NCBI GenBank assembly: GCA_949372755.1
Contig: CASIBO010000003.1
Location: 62,001-126,000 of the forward strand
DNA: 64,000 nucleotides
Source: UBA9926 sp018645765
GTDB taxonomy: Bacteria > Pseudomonadota > Gammaproteobacteria > Pseudomonadales > Azotimanducaceae
Reading direction: 5' to 3'
The position numbers and the translations under genes were made by a program. This document shows, piece after piece, positions 63,363 through 64,000 of this stretch. How positions within the stretch are numbered: position 1 is the first letter of the stretch; each line of letters opens with the position of its first letter. Below the pieces are notes generated by a model, which did not search any database, was not told where the DNA came from, and saw only the letters and a list, made by a program, of their open reading frames with translations.

Positions 63363-64000
63363 GATGCGCTCCCAGCGGTTGATTAATCTCGTTACAGGCC
63401 GCATCAAGTGGCGTTGGAATCAGCCCGTTTACACGCGGATTGTGCTTACCCTGGTTGATCCAGGGCGGATACGCCCATCGGGCCGCTGCCTGCTTGTTCA
63501 ACCCAACAGCCAGTGCCAACAAATGGGCCGCTCAAAAGACTATAAACCAATGATCCAAAAAATGCAGTGGGTGAACCAGCTCGTCAAAACGGTCGCCATG
63601 AACCCTCAAAACTGGATCTCAAGGCGGTCCTTGTTCCCGGCAATTTTTGAGCGCAGCAAGCACCCATCCGGGCAGAGCCAACAGGATGGTCGCTTGCCCC
63701 AACACCCGCGAGCAACGCCGCAGAGCTGCGAAAGGCCCAGCCGGGTCAAGCGCCGCTATGAACACGCTCCCCAACGGAGCCGCTAGCAGAGGGTTCGCCA
63801 ACCGATAGACCGACACGGTAACCAGCCTTTCTGCCTGGATGCGCAGTGCTTGCTATGCTTCAAGCGTCACATTCGCTGTTGGACTGGGGCACGAGCGTCA
63901 TTCGTGCAAAGCGGCACGACGGGTCTTCGCCCGCAAATCTGGCGCCTCGAAGTGCCAGCCAGGCGCTTTGAACAAAATTCCGAATCGTTGCGAGGCGGTT
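63363..64000. other. 638-bp end of window with no convincing gene
   Basis: Several short open frames exist on both strands (such as plus 63361-63786 and minus 63619-63816), but none shows a family motif, a ribosome site or a composition unlike chance. The amidase promoter should lie at its left end. Two frames are still open at base 64000, so a partial gene cannot be excluded. Confidence 0.45.

Noticed and set aside
63361..63786. 141-codon plus-strand frame opposite the amidase start
   Set aside because: No family resemblance, a composition typical of random frames, and its beginning overlaps the amidase start and leader region.

Overview
The window is a stretch of chromosome that looks like an aerobic, motile, probably marine gammaproteobacterium. 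The evidence is the set of housekeeping genes: DbpA, a YbiT-type ABC-F protein, a RoxA/YcfD-type ribosomal oxygenase and an E. coli-like MotA-MotB pair. Genes are dense, mostly on the minus strand, and many have clear AGGAG-type ribosome binding sites. I recognised no rRNA, tRNA, insertion sequence, prophage or CRISPR array. Most genes are catabolic oxidoreductases: two Rieske oxygenases, a CYP153-like P450, a Baeyer-Villiger-type monooxygenase, two carotenoid-cleavage-type oxygenases, a PhyH dioxygenase, an LLM oxidoreductase, two Ddn-like proteins and two nitroreductases.

Layout. 1-6 kb: a secreted S9 peptidase, a di-iron ferritin-like protein next to a styrene-oxide-isomerase-like membrane protein, a small secreted protein, a single-domain asparaginase and a secreted repeat protein. 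6-9 kb: a sulfatase, a Ddn-like protein and a SnoaL-like protein. 9-20.5 kb (minus strand): two Rieske oxygenases, an 850-bp gap holding a decaying 14-bp tandem repeat, the sarcosine oxidase operon soxBDAG, an MFS transporter and a class V aminotransferase fold enzyme. This looks like an N-methyl amine uptake and demethylation region. 20.6-27.7 kb: a carotenoid oxygenase, an APH-like kinase, LLM and ABM enzymes, a frameshifted PhyH gene and an acyl-CoA dehydrogenase of the ACAD10/11 type. 28-30 kb: a first MotA/MotB-like stator pair. 30-35 kb: a flavin monooxygenase, dbpA and ybiT. 35.4-39.2 kb: a tightly coupled DUF3604, PPIase and HupE/UreJ operon.

39-48 kb: a nitroreductase, a second carotenoid oxygenase, a DadA-like oxidase, an amidohydrolase, roxA, a CYP153-like P450 and a second APH-like kinase. 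49-55 kb (minus strand): an SDR, an alpha/beta hydrolase with a cysteine nucleophile, a MaoC-like hydratase, a sodium:solute symporter, a nitroreductase and a GST. 55.4-57.2 kb: classical motA-motB. 57-63.4 kb: an NTF2-like secreted protein, a Ddn-like protein, iron and zinc alcohol dehydrogenases and an amidase. The last 640 bp show no convincing gene.

Points for follow-up: the SOI-like protein paired with a di-iron protein; the DUF3604-PPIase-HupE module; the Rieske/sox cluster; a split kinase plus ACAD pair; the PhyH frameshift; and several intergenic arrays of degenerate 10-15 bp tandem repeats. Family names come from reading the proteins against remembered motifs. No database search or alignment was run.
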